Assembly: GCA_003647765.1 (NCBI GenBank)
Contig: QMNM01000086.1
Location: 1-6,591, forward strand
Direction: 5' to 3'
DNA: 6,591 nt
Origin: Candidatus Cloacimonadota bacterium
Lineage (GTDB): Bacteria > Cloacimonadota > Cloacimonadia > JGIOTU-2 > B8-G9
A model generated the notes under the pieces. That model saw only the letters and a program-made list of their open reading frames with translations. It was not told where the DNA came from and did no database searches. Positions within the stretch are counted from its first letter, which is position 1, and every line of letters starts with the position of its first letter. Below, piece by piece: positions 1 through 6,482 of the stretch. Position numbers and translations under genes: made by a program.

Positions 1-117
1 ATGATCAGTTGAGACATTATCTACTCTTCTTTTTGTGGAATGCCGATTGTGTTTTGAGCAACATTCTGCAACTCATCAATTTCCGCTTTGCCATACTGAT
101 GTCATGATATTTGTGAA

Positions 118-140
118 ATAGCAAGGCTCTCCTTGTCTAT
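118..140 (+). other. Bulged hairpin in the 5' leader of the C25 peptidase gene
   Basis: ATAGCAAGG (118-126) pairs with CCTTG, a bulged T at 136, and CTAT (137-140) across a CTCT loop (127-130). This gives nine Watson-Crick pairs with one bulge. It lies 14 bases upstream of the Shine-Dalgarno and is not followed by a T-run, so it is not a typical terminator. It could be a leader structure affecting translation or mRNA stability, part of a dispersed repeat, or chance. No function is assigned. Confidence 0.35.
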
Positions 141-154
141 GTCTATAAAATCTT

Positions 155-162
155 GAGGAGGT
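155..162 (+). promoter_or_regulatory. Strong ribosome binding site of the peptidase gene
   Basis: GAGGAGGT at 155-162 is a near-perfect complement of the 16S rRNA 3' end. Its AGGAGG core ends five bases before the ATG at 167. It fixes the start codon and suggests efficient translation. It is clearly stronger than the sites in front of the three downstream genes. Confidence 0.85.
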
Positions 163-166
163 AAAA

Positions 167-3100
167 ATGTTGAAAAAAACTAATTTCAATAAGTCAAAAT
201 CGCTATGCATAGTAATTGCTTTATTATGTATTCCAATGCTTGCAAGTGCTGAACAATTCACTTTCAAATTTGACTCATTCTCTGTTGAAAAGAAACAGGG
301 CTTTGATATTCTGAAGCTGGAAAAAACTGATTATAGAAATAATGTTGGCGAACCGCTATTGCCTGTTGTGTATAAGTATATTATTCTCCCTTATGGTAAA
401 GATGTAAAGAAAATAACAAGTAAAGCAAAGTCAAGAGTTCTATCAGGTAAATATAATATTCCGCCAATTCCTGATGAAGTGCATAGTATAGACCAAATGT
501 CCATATTAAAGGAAAATCCAGAGATTTATGAAAAGGATGAGCTCTTTCCTTATGCAAATTATTATAATCTCGGTGTTCATCGCAAAAATGGAGTAGATAT
601 TCTGATTGTCCAAGTATTCCCGTTCCAATATAATCCAAAGAAAAAGGTAATTATGCATAACAGAGAAATCACATTGAATATAAAATTTAAGAATGCTCTA
701 CAAAAGGAAGAAGAACAAACTAAATCCTTATTACCATATCCAAATTTAAGCAAAATATTTGATAATTCCTTTCTGAATCTGCATGCTCTCATTAGTTACA
801 AAAGCAAATCACAAAAGTATAAAATGGCAAAATCATCTCTGGTCTCAGCTGACAATCCTTATGATTATATCATTATCACAAACAGCGCATTGGAAAGCGA
901 ATGGGATTCTCTGGTCACTCAGAAAATAGATTTGGGCCTCGCTGTGAACACTTATACAACCGAAGATATTTATGCGAACTACACAGGTGCTGACAATCAA
1001 GATAAGATACGGAATTTCATTATTGATGCTTATACAGTTTGGTCAGGCACTGGTCATCCCTTACAATGGGTATTACTTGGCGGAGATAGCGGAATTGTGC
1101 CTTCACGAAAAGTTAGAGTTGCATATCAAAGTGGCGAAACTTGGTATACACAGGATATTGATTCTGATAATTATTATGCTGGATTGGATGGTAATTGGGA
1201 TAATGATGGCGACGGAATCTATGGAGAAGGTGATAATGCAGAGGACTCTCACGCAACAGGTATGGCTGGTGAAGAAGTTGACTGGTTCGCAGAGGTCTAT
1301 ATTGGCAGAGCATCATTACAAAATGCAACTGAAATTGATAATTGGATGACAAAATCAATAACTTATGAAAATCTATCAATAGATGACTATCTCAAATCTG
1401 CGACATTAGTAGGAGAGTACTTAGGAAATAATGTCAATGGTGGAGATTATCAGAATGAGATTGCTGTATATCTGCCACAGTTCAATCATACTAAATTGTA
1501 TAATATGCTTGGCACTTATTCAAAAGATAATGTGATTGATGCTATAAATGATGGCACTCATTTTATATCTCATATTGGTCACGGCTCAAGTGCTTATGTA
1601 TTTGATATGTATGACTCTGATGTGCAATCATTGACAAATACTGATTATTGTATGATTTACACACAGGCATGTAATACTGGACATTTTACAAGTAGCTGCA
1701 TTGCCGAGTCATTTATTGAGAAGGAACACGGCACTTTTGCATTTCTTGGCAATACTGGATATGGATTTTATAGCACATTTTACAATCAAGGTTCAAGTCA
1801 ATATCTGAATCGGGAGTTCTTTGATGCAATTATGAATGAGGATTTGACAAATATTGGCTCTGCAAATGCTGATTCAAAAGAGGATATTGTTGGGATTATA
1901 GGTGCAGTTGGTTCAAGACGATATGTTGCTCTTGGCTTTACTCTTTTTGGCGACCCTAATTTATCATTGCATAAAGATATTAGCGATGTCTCTGCTGAAC
2001 AAACTGATAATGACGAAGTTGTCATCCATTATGTAGAAACACCAGGAACAGGTGCAGGAAATAAAAATAATTACGAAATCTATGAACGAGATGATACTAC
2101 TGCTACTGTGAACATCCTTTCAGCAAGTATTTCTGGAAATGATATTACACTTACTCTTGAAAATGATTTATCACAAGGAATCCCTTACAATGTGAAAATA
2201 TCCAATGTCAGCACAATAAAGAACCCAACGATCCGTCCTATTGATGTGTTCGGCACAATACTGGAAATGAGCATAATCTCACCCACTACTTTGACGCCAG
2301 ATGGTAATCCTTATTATATTTATGATAATTTCTTTGTAAGGGATACATTGAAGATTGAGTCAGGAGTTGTGATTAAGATAAACAGTGGGATATATTTCAA
2401 TATTTGGGATGGTGCATTGCAGGCAGATGGAACTTCGGAAAATCCTATAATATTCACATCCTATTCAGATGAGCCTCAGCCTGGCGATTGGGGAGATATT
2501 ACATTTGAACCAGAAACACAAGTGGACGCAACTTATCTCAAATACTGCATTCTTGAATATGGCACTAATGGAATCTATTTCTATAAGAACAATGGCATCA
2601 CTATTGAGAATTGCCAATTCTATAATATGTCCAGTTTTGGCATGTACATTGACCAGTCATCGCCAACAATTAAAAGGACAGTTATTGCTTTTAATGGTGG
2701 AGCATCTGGGTATGGAATTTACTCATATCAATCTTCGCCTGTAATTGAACATTGTGATATTTATGGAAATAGTAACTACGGTATTAAAGCAATGTCAAGT
2801 TCCAATCTGACCATAACAAATTCCATAATTTATGCAAATACTGGGCAGATTTATAAGGACTTTCTGTCCATTATAAACATTACATATTCAGACATAGAGG
2901 GTGGATATACTGGGACTGGCAATATTAGTGATGACCCATTATTTGTTAATCCAGATAGTTGCAATTTCAATATTACGCAATATTCACCTTGCATAAATAG
3001 TGGAGACCCGAGCTTTGCTCTTGACGCAGATAGCACTATTGCTGATATAGGCGTATTTTATTTTGACCTTCGTCCAGATGTAGTACAGAATCTTAATATT

Positions 3101-3310
3101 TCGGCGAGCAATAGCAATATAACTTTATACTGGGATGAAGTTACCACTAATATATTTGGCGACTCACTAACAGTTGATAAATACAGAATCTATGGAAGTG
3201 GAGAACCTTATGCAGGGTTTGTCCAAATTGATTCTACATATACAAATACTTGGAATGGGACTGATACTTCGCAGAAGAAATTCTATCAGGTAAGAGCAGT
3301 AAAGGAGTAG
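167..3310 (+). CDS. Secreted gingipain-like C25 cysteine peptidase with beta-helix and fibronectin-III-like tail
   Basis: This is probably a secreted endopeptidase of MEROPS family C25. Residues 1-28 are a signal peptide (basic start, hydrophobic core, ASA cleavage site before Glu29). Residues ~30-220 resemble the C25 propeptide, including the GEPLLPV segment. The catalytic domain runs from ~232 (YDYIIITNS) to ~600, closing with the family-typical LFGDPNLSLH. The dyad is His472 in SHIGHGS and Cys502 in TQACNTG, with spacing close to that of gingipain R. An Asp/Gly-rich loop at ~339-354 (DNDGDG) may bind calcium. Residues ~610-695 are an Ig-like strand-rich segment. Residues ~709-968 form a right-handed parallel beta-helix with repeated short rungs. 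Residues ~969-1047 look like a fibronectin type III domain, ending at VRAVKE. No type IX secretion sorting domain follows. Arg/Lys specificity cannot be read from the sequence; substrate and final location (secreted or surface) are unknown. The start is fixed by the strong ribosome binding site. Family call is firm, role is not. Confidence 0.88.
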   Translation: MLKKTNFNKSKSLCIVIALLCIPMLASAEQFTFKFDSFSVEKKQGFDILKLEKTDYRNNVGEPLLPVVYKYIILPYGKDVKKITSKAKSRVLSGKYNIPPIPDEVHSIDQMSILKENPEIYEKDELFPYANYYNLGVHRKNGVDILIVQVFPFQYNPKKKVIMHNREITLNIKFKNALQKEEEQTKSLLPYPNLSKIFDNSFLNLHALISYKSKSQKYKMAKSSLVSADNPYDYIIITNSALESEWDSLVTQKIDLGLAVNTYTTEDIYANYTGADNQDKIRNFIIDAYTVWSGTGHPLQWVLLGGDSGIVPSRKVRVAYQSGETWYTQDIDSDNYYAGLDGNWDNDGDGIYGEGDNAEDSHATGMAGEEVDWFAEVYIGRASLQNATEIDNWMTKSITYENLSIDDYLKSATLVGEYLGNNVNGGDYQNEIAVYLPQFNHTKLYNMLGTYSKDNVIDAINDGTHFISHIGHGSSAYVFDMYDSDVQSLTNTDYCMIYTQACNTGHFTSSCIAESFIEKEHGTFAFLGNTGYGFYSTFYNQGSSQYLNREFFDAIMNEDLTNIGSANADSKEDIVGIIGAVGSRRYVALGFTLFGDPNLSLHKDISDVSAEQTDNDEVVIHYVETPGTGAGNKNNYEIYERDDTTATVNILSASISGNDITLTLENDLSQGIPYNVKISNVSTIKNPTIRPIDVFGTILEMSIISPTTLTPDGNPYYIYDNFFVRDTLKIESGVVIKINSGIYFNIWDGALQADGTSENPIIFTSYSDEPQPGDWGDITFEPETQVDATYLKYCILEYGTNGIYFYKNNGITIENCQFYNMSSFGMYIDQSSPTIKRTVIAFNGGASGYGIYSYQSSPVIEHCDIYGNSNYGIKAMSSSNLTITNSIIYANTGQIYKDFLSIINITYSDIEGGYTGTGNISDDPLFVNPDSCNFNITQYSPCINSGDPSFALDADSTIADIGVFYFDLRPDVVQNLNISASNSNITLYWDEVTTNIFGDSLTVDKYRIYGSGEPYAGFVQIDSTYTNTWNGTDTSQKKFYQVRAVKE

Positions 3311-3328
3311 GGCGTAATGCGTAGGGCG
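3308..3328 (+). repeat. Heptanucleotide tandem repeat starting in the peptidase stop codon
   Basis: Three consecutive 7-base units, TAGGGCG, TAATGCG and TAGGGCG, are followed by a decayed unit starting TAAAATA. The TAG of the first unit is the stop codon of the peptidase gene. The first and third units are identical and the middle one differs at two positions. This is a short minisatellite-like array, possibly one copy of a family spread between genes in this genome. Confidence 0.6.
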
Positions 3329-3339
3329 TAAAATAGAAT

Positions 3340-3391
3340 AACTCGGCTCGTTGACTCAAAACGCGAGTCGAGTTTCTTGGAAAGTTTTTTT
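3340..3391 (+). terminator. Probable intrinsic terminator after the C25 peptidase gene
   Basis: AACTCGGCTCG (3340-3350) pairs with CGAGTCGAGTT (3364-3374): 11 pairs, one of them G-U, around a 13-base loop. A run of seven T follows at 3385-3391, ten bases past the stem. That gap is longer than in a textbook terminator, so termination may be partial or Rho-assisted. A competing shorter hairpin, GACTC (3353-3357) with GAGTC (3365-3369), shares the right arm. The element separates the peptidase transcript from the lipid A operon. Confidence 0.55.
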
Positions 3392-3451
3392 GACTAAAAA
3401 AATTACCCTTTTCAACTTTTTCCACAGAATAATAGAAATAGGAGATTTTCA
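3392..3451 (+). promoter_or_regulatory. Leader of the skp-lpxD-lpxC/fabZ operon with ribosome binding site
   Basis: This AT-rich stretch must carry the operon promoter if the preceding hairpin terminates transcription. A -35-like TTGACT sits at 3390-3395, but no good -10 hexamer is found 15-19 bases further on, so the promoter is not assigned. AGGAG at 3440-3444 lies seven bases before the ATG at 3452 and is the ribosome binding site of the first gene. Confidence 0.4.
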
Positions 3452-3982
3452 ATGAAAAGAGTAATCATTACAATGATAGTAACAGCATTATTTGGTACAG
3501 GAATCCTTTTTGCAGGAGGGATAAAAATTGGTTATGTAAATTCTGACAAGATATTTCAGGAATATGAAGAGGTACAGAATGCACAAAAGGCATTCAATGA
3601 AGAACAGACACAATGGCAGCAGGAATATCAACAGAAGAAGAGTGAAATTGAAAATTTACAGAATGAATATGACAATTTGCCTTCAATAGTAACAGAACAG
3701 AGAAGAGAAGAGAAATTGGCTTTGATTGAAAAAAAGAAAAGAGAATTACAGCAATATGCAGAGCAAATTTTTGGTGAAGGTGGAACCGCTGCTCAAAGAG
3801 AAGCAGAACTTCTTCAACCTATTATAGACAAAATCAACCAAGTTATTAAGGATATTGCTATTGAGGAAAATTATACAATAATATTTGATACAGTATCAGG
3901 GAATATTGTTTATGGTAAGCCCAATTTAGATATTACAGATAAAGTTATGAAACGCTTGAAAGAGGAAAAACCAGAGGAATAG
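3452..3982 (+). CDS. skp: OmpH/Skp-family periplasmic chaperone
   Basis: This is a periplasmic holdase that binds unfolded outer membrane proteins after Sec export and delivers them to the Bam complex; family members are trimers with long coiled-coil arms. The 176-residue length fits the family. Residues 1-21 or 22 are a signal peptide (MKRVII, hydrophobic core, LFAGG). The first mature strand, IKIGYVNSDKIFQEY (24-38), is the family hallmark. Residues ~40-135 are a charged, Gln/Glu/Lys-rich coiled coil (the arms), with the turn region near EGG at 109-111. The C-terminal strand YTIIFDTVSGNIVYG and a final helix return to the body domain. It is the first gene of the operon, and its stop codon abuts the lpxD start. 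In many Gram-negatives skp precedes lpxD and follows bamA. Here no bamA lies upstream; the peptidase gene does. Family is firm; individual client proteins are unknown. Confidence 0.92.
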   Translation: MKRVIITMIVTALFGTGILFAGGIKIGYVNSDKIFQEYEEVQNAQKAFNEEQTQWQQEYQQKKSEIENLQNEYDNLPSIVTEQRREEKLALIEKKKRELQQYAEQIFGEGGTAAQREAELLQPIIDKINQVIKDIAIEENYTIIFDTVSGNIVYGKPNLDITDKVMKRLKEEKPEE

Positions 3983-5092
3983 ATGAAAAAATTTAATATT
4001 GCTCTCTCCTTATCTCAAATAGAAAAAATATCCGGTGGGATTTTACATAAAATAAACGACATAAAAATTGATTCCATATCCACACTTGTTGATGCTGAAG
4101 AATCTTCTCTTACATTTTATTCAAAAGGTAGAAATAGCTATTCCAAGGACAGAGGGAAAAAATTTTATGCTCAATTATTAGATACAAAAGCAGGAGCAGT
4201 AATTATTCCTGATGATTTAGATTACGATCAATTGCCAAAAAAAAATTATATTCAGGCAAAGGATCCTTATGTCGCATTTCTTAAAGTAGTTGATTTTATT
4301 ATCTCTCAAAAACAAGAGCAAATCGTGGGTCAGGTTATTGCTTTATCAGCTAAAATTGCTACAGATGTAAAACTACCAAAAAATATCATTATTAAAGATA
4401 ATGTTGTTATCAGAACTGGAACTATTTTAGCAGAATATATGAACATTGAAGAAAATGTTGTTATTTGTGAAGATTGTCGGTTTGGTGAGCATACTCATCT
4501 ATTTCCTAATGTTGTTATTTATCCACACTCATCTATAGGCAAAAATGTAATAATTCATTCTGGCACAGTAATTGGTAGTGATGGTTTTGGTTATTATTGG
4601 GATGGGACCAAACATAAAAAAATTCCTCAACTTGGCGATGTAATTATTGAGGATGATGTAGAGATTGGTGCAAATGTTACTATTGATAGAGGTGCTTTAG
4701 GTTCTACTATAATAAAGCGTGGATGTAAAATAGATAATCTTGTTCAAATTGCTCATAATGATATTATAGGCGAATATTCAATTCTATGTGCGCAGGTTGG
4801 TATTTCTGGCAGTTCAGAATTAGGAAAAAGAGTAACTTTAGCTGGACAAGTTGGGGTTAGCACACATTTAAAGATAGGAGATGGAGTAACTGTAGCTGCA
4901 CAATCAGGCATACCAAATGATGTACAACCTGGGAAAATAGTAATGGGTTATCCAGCTGTGGATATTGGATTACAGAGACGCATTATCGCATGCTGGAAGC
5001 ATTTGCCAGAAATGAAAAAAATATTGGATAAATTAGTAAAGAAAGGTTTATTAAATGGAGAAAAAACAGAGGACCATAAGAAAAGCGGTTAG
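3983..5092 (+). CDS. lpxD: UDP-3-O-(3-hydroxyacyl)glucosamine N-acyltransferase LpxD
   Basis: LpxD transfers a 3-hydroxyacyl chain from acyl carrier protein to the 2-amino group of UDP-3-O-acyl-glucosamine, the third step of lipid A synthesis, at the cytosolic side. Residues ~1-110 are the uridine-binding LpxD N-domain. Residues ~118-325 are a left-handed beta-helix of hexapeptide repeats, and ~330-369 are C-terminal helices. The signature around [22 protein letters not shown] and the catalytic His258 in QIAHND is intact; His295 in STHLKIGDG lies 37 residues later, the same spacing as His239 and His276 of the E. coli enzyme. The first hexapeptide rungs ([12 protein letters not shown]) depart from the usual GIHPTAVI pattern, and the protein is about 28 residues longer than E. 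coli LpxD. AGAGGA at 3973-3978, inside skp, is the ribosome binding site. The ATG directly follows the skp stop, so translation is probably coupled. The 3' end overlaps lpxC-fabZ by 38 bases. Confidence 0.95.
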   Translation: MKKFNIALSLSQIEKISGGILHKINDIKIDSISTLVDAEESSLTFYSKGRNSYSKDRGKKFYAQLLDTKAGAVIIPDDLDYDQLPKKNYIQAKDPYVAFLKVVDFIISQKQEQIVGQVIALSAKIATDVKLPKNIIIKDNVVIRTGTILAEYMNIEENVVICEDCRFGEHTHLFPNVVIYPHSSIGKNVIIHSGTVIGSDGFGYYWDGTKHKKIPQLGDVIIEDDVEIGANVTIDRGALGSTIIKRGCKIDNLVQIAHNDIIGEYSILCAQVGISGSSELGKRVTLAGQVGVSTHLKIGDGVTVAAQSGIPNDVQPGKIVMGYPAVDIGLQRRIIACWKHLPEMKKILDKLVKKGLLNGEKTEDHKKSG

Positions 5093-6452
5093 TTATACAG
5101 GTATTGGTCTGCATACAGGCGAGATTTCTACTGTTACTTTCAAACCAGCGAATGTGAATAGCGGTATTATTTTTAAAAGAGTTGACTTACCAACACAACC
5201 AGAAATTCCAGCAGATATAGAGCATGTAATTGATATTTCAAGAGGGACTACAATTGCTATTGGAGATGCAAAAGTATGTACTATTGAACATCTATTATCA
5301 GCGATTGTCGGTTTAGAAATAGATAATATATTAGTAGAAATTGATGGTGTAGAAGTGCCTGTGGCTGATGGTAGTGCTATAGTATATGTCAATACTATTA
5401 AAAAAGGCGAGGTTATTGAACAAGATTGTGAAAAGAATTATTTAGCAATTGCAGAACCAATCTCCTTTTCTGCACCAGATGATAATGTAGATATAGTAAT
5501 TGTACCTTCTGATACATTAAAAGTAACCTTTCTAATTGATTATAATCATCCATTCTTAAAAACCCAATATACTTCAATGATGTCTGTGGAAAAAGAATTT
5601 GTCCCTGGATTTGCTTCTGCACGAACTTTTGCATTTTTACACGAAATTAGGGAGTTAAAAGAGAACGATCTAATTAAAGGCGGTAGCATAGATAACGCAT
5701 TAGTTATTGGCGAGCCAGATATGTCAACCCAGGAAATAAACGAGCTTAAAAGGATTTTTAGATATAAAAAAGATATATATATAGATGAAAACACAGGACT
5801 TCTGAATGGAAAAAAGTTAAGGTATTATAATGAATTTGTCAGACACAAAGTTGTTGATTTAATGGGTGATATAGCTCTTTTAGGCATTCCTCTTAAAGGA
5901 CACATAATAGCTGCTCGCTCTGGTCATAAAACAAATGTAGAATTGATAAAAAGAATTCGCAAACTTTATGAGAGAGAGATATTACAGCAGAAATATCAAA
6001 AGAAAAAACGAAAAGATGTGGTCTTTGACATTAACGCTATAATGAGAATTCTTCCACATCGTTATCCATTTCTATTAGTTGATAAAATAATAAGTTTTCA
6101 CAGTAGAGAAAGTATAGTTGGTATAAAGAATGTAACTATAAATGAGCCGTTTTTTCAGGGTCATTTTCCAGGCCATCCGATAATGCCAGGTGTGCTTATT
6201 CTTGAAGCAATGGCACAAACAGGTGGTGTCTTATTGCTAAATACTTTAGATGACCCTGAAAATCATGTTGCATATTTTGTGTCTATTGATAAGGTCAAAT
6301 TTAGAAAGCCAGTATTACCGGGCGACCAATTACGATTTGAAATGAAAATGATAAATATAAAAAAATCTGCCGCAAAAATCGCTGGACAAGCCTATGTTGG
6401 CGAAAGTTTAGTTTGTGAAGGTATACTTACTGCAAGAATAATGGATAAATAA
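5055..6452 (+). CDS. lpxC/fabZ: Fused LpxC deacetylase and FabZ dehydratase
   Basis: This is a two-enzyme cytosolic protein. Residues 1-~305 are LpxC, the zinc UDP-3-O-acyl-GlcNAc deacetylase and committed step of lipid A synthesis. The start [19 protein letters not shown] is standard. Zinc and catalytic residues are present: Glu78/His79 in TIEHLLSA, His264, Lys265 and Asp268 in [10 protein letters not shown], and His291 in RSGHKTN. The gap from His79 to His264 is about 26 residues longer than in E. coli, as I recall for Bacteroidetes-type fused LpxC. A Lys-rich linker lies at ~306-325. Residues ~326-465 are FabZ, the 3-hydroxyacyl-ACP dehydratase, with [11 protein letters not shown] and the catalytic His370 in GHFPGHP and Glu384 in LEAMAQ (14 apart, as in the family). 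The 465-residue length matches fused proteins known in Bacteroidetes. AAAGG at 5042-5046 supports the start, which lies within lpxD in another frame. Both halves look active. Confidence 0.96.
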   Translation: MEKKQRTIRKAVSYTGIGLHTGEISTVTFKPANVNSGIIFKRVDLPTQPEIPADIEHVIDISRGTTIAIGDAKVCTIEHLLSAIVGLEIDNILVEIDGVEVPVADGSAIVYVNTIKKGEVIEQDCEKNYLAIAEPISFSAPDDNVDIVIVPSDTLKVTFLIDYNHPFLKTQYTSMMSVEKEFVPGFASARTFAFLHEIRELKENDLIKGGSIDNALVIGEPDMSTQEINELKRIFRYKKDIYIDENTGLLNGKKLRYYNEFVRHKVVDLMGDIALLGIPLKGHIIAARSGHKTNVELIKRIRKLYEREILQQKYQKKKRKDVVFDINAIMRILPHRYPFLLVDKIISFHSRESIVGIKNVTINEPFFQGHFPGHPIMPGVLILEAMAQTGGVLLLNTLDDPENHVAYFVSIDKVKFRKPVLPGDQLRFEMKMINIKKSAAKIAGQAYVGESLVCEGILTARIMDK

Positions 6453-6460
6453 AAATAGTT

Positions 6461-6482
6461 GCGACGGTGTAAACACCGACGC
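6461..6482 (+). terminator. Hairpin after lpxC/fabZ, possible operon end or dispersed repeat
   Basis: GCG-A-CGGTG (6461-6469) pairs with CACCG-A-CGC (6474-6482) across a TAAA loop: eight pairs with a single A-A mismatch. It begins eight bases after the stop codon. No T-run follows on the + strand. On the - strand the stem is followed by CAACTATTTTTA, a better though short T-tract, so it could stop transcription coming from the right. The compact near-perfect palindrome also looks like a REP-type intergenic repeat. Which of these it is cannot be decided from one copy. Confidence 0.45.

Larger units (their letters stand above)
1..166. other. Upstream intergenic region without a convincing gene
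   Basis: No gene can be supported here. On the + strand the third frame is open from the window edge to a TGA at 105-107 (34 codons). Its translation, rich in Leu, Phe and Ile, resembles no family I recognise, so it could be the end of an upstream gene or chance. On the - strand only very short frames exist. No good sigma-70 pair was found: TTGCCA at 88-93 lacks a matching -10 at normal spacing, and TATAAA at 144-149 would start transcription inside the ribosome binding site. The stretch ends in the hairpin at 118-140 and the strong Shine-Dalgarno at 155-162. Confidence 0.5.

Noticed and set aside
87-113. Bacteroidetes-type promoter (TTTG with TAnnTTTG)
   Set aside because: TTTG at 87-90 and GATATTTG at 106-113 resemble the two boxes, but the spacing of 15 bases is too short and the TA of the second box is GA.
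1181-1228. EF-hand or dockerin domain at the Asp/Gly-rich loop DNDGDG
   Set aside because: It is a single acidic loop inside the C25 catalytic domain, without flanking helices or a second copy; a simple metal-binding loop is more likely.
972-1349. A 125-codon + strand open frame inside the peptidase gene
   Set aside because: It lies wholly inside the catalytic domain frame, lacks a ribosome binding site and has a low-complexity Leu/Ile-rich translation typical of an out-of-frame shadow.
3390-3418. Sigma-70 promoter based on TTGACT
   Set aside because: No acceptable -10 hexamer lies 15-19 bases downstream, and the TTGACT overlaps the T-run of the terminator-like element.
3234-3452. A 72-codon - strand open frame across the peptidase-skp gap
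   Set aside because: Its sequence comes from the heptamer repeat and the hairpin region read backwards; there is no start signal and it overlaps the peptidase 3' end.
5093-5392. A 99-codon - strand open frame opposite lpxC
   Set aside because: It is antisense to conserved LpxC sequence, with a Thr/Ser/Ile/Pro-rich translation expected from the reverse complement; no ribosome binding site or family resemblance.
6042-6452. Independent translation start for FabZ at an in-frame ATG (Met330)
   Set aside because: No Shine-Dalgarno precedes it, the frame is continuous with LpxC, and the total length matches known fused proteins.
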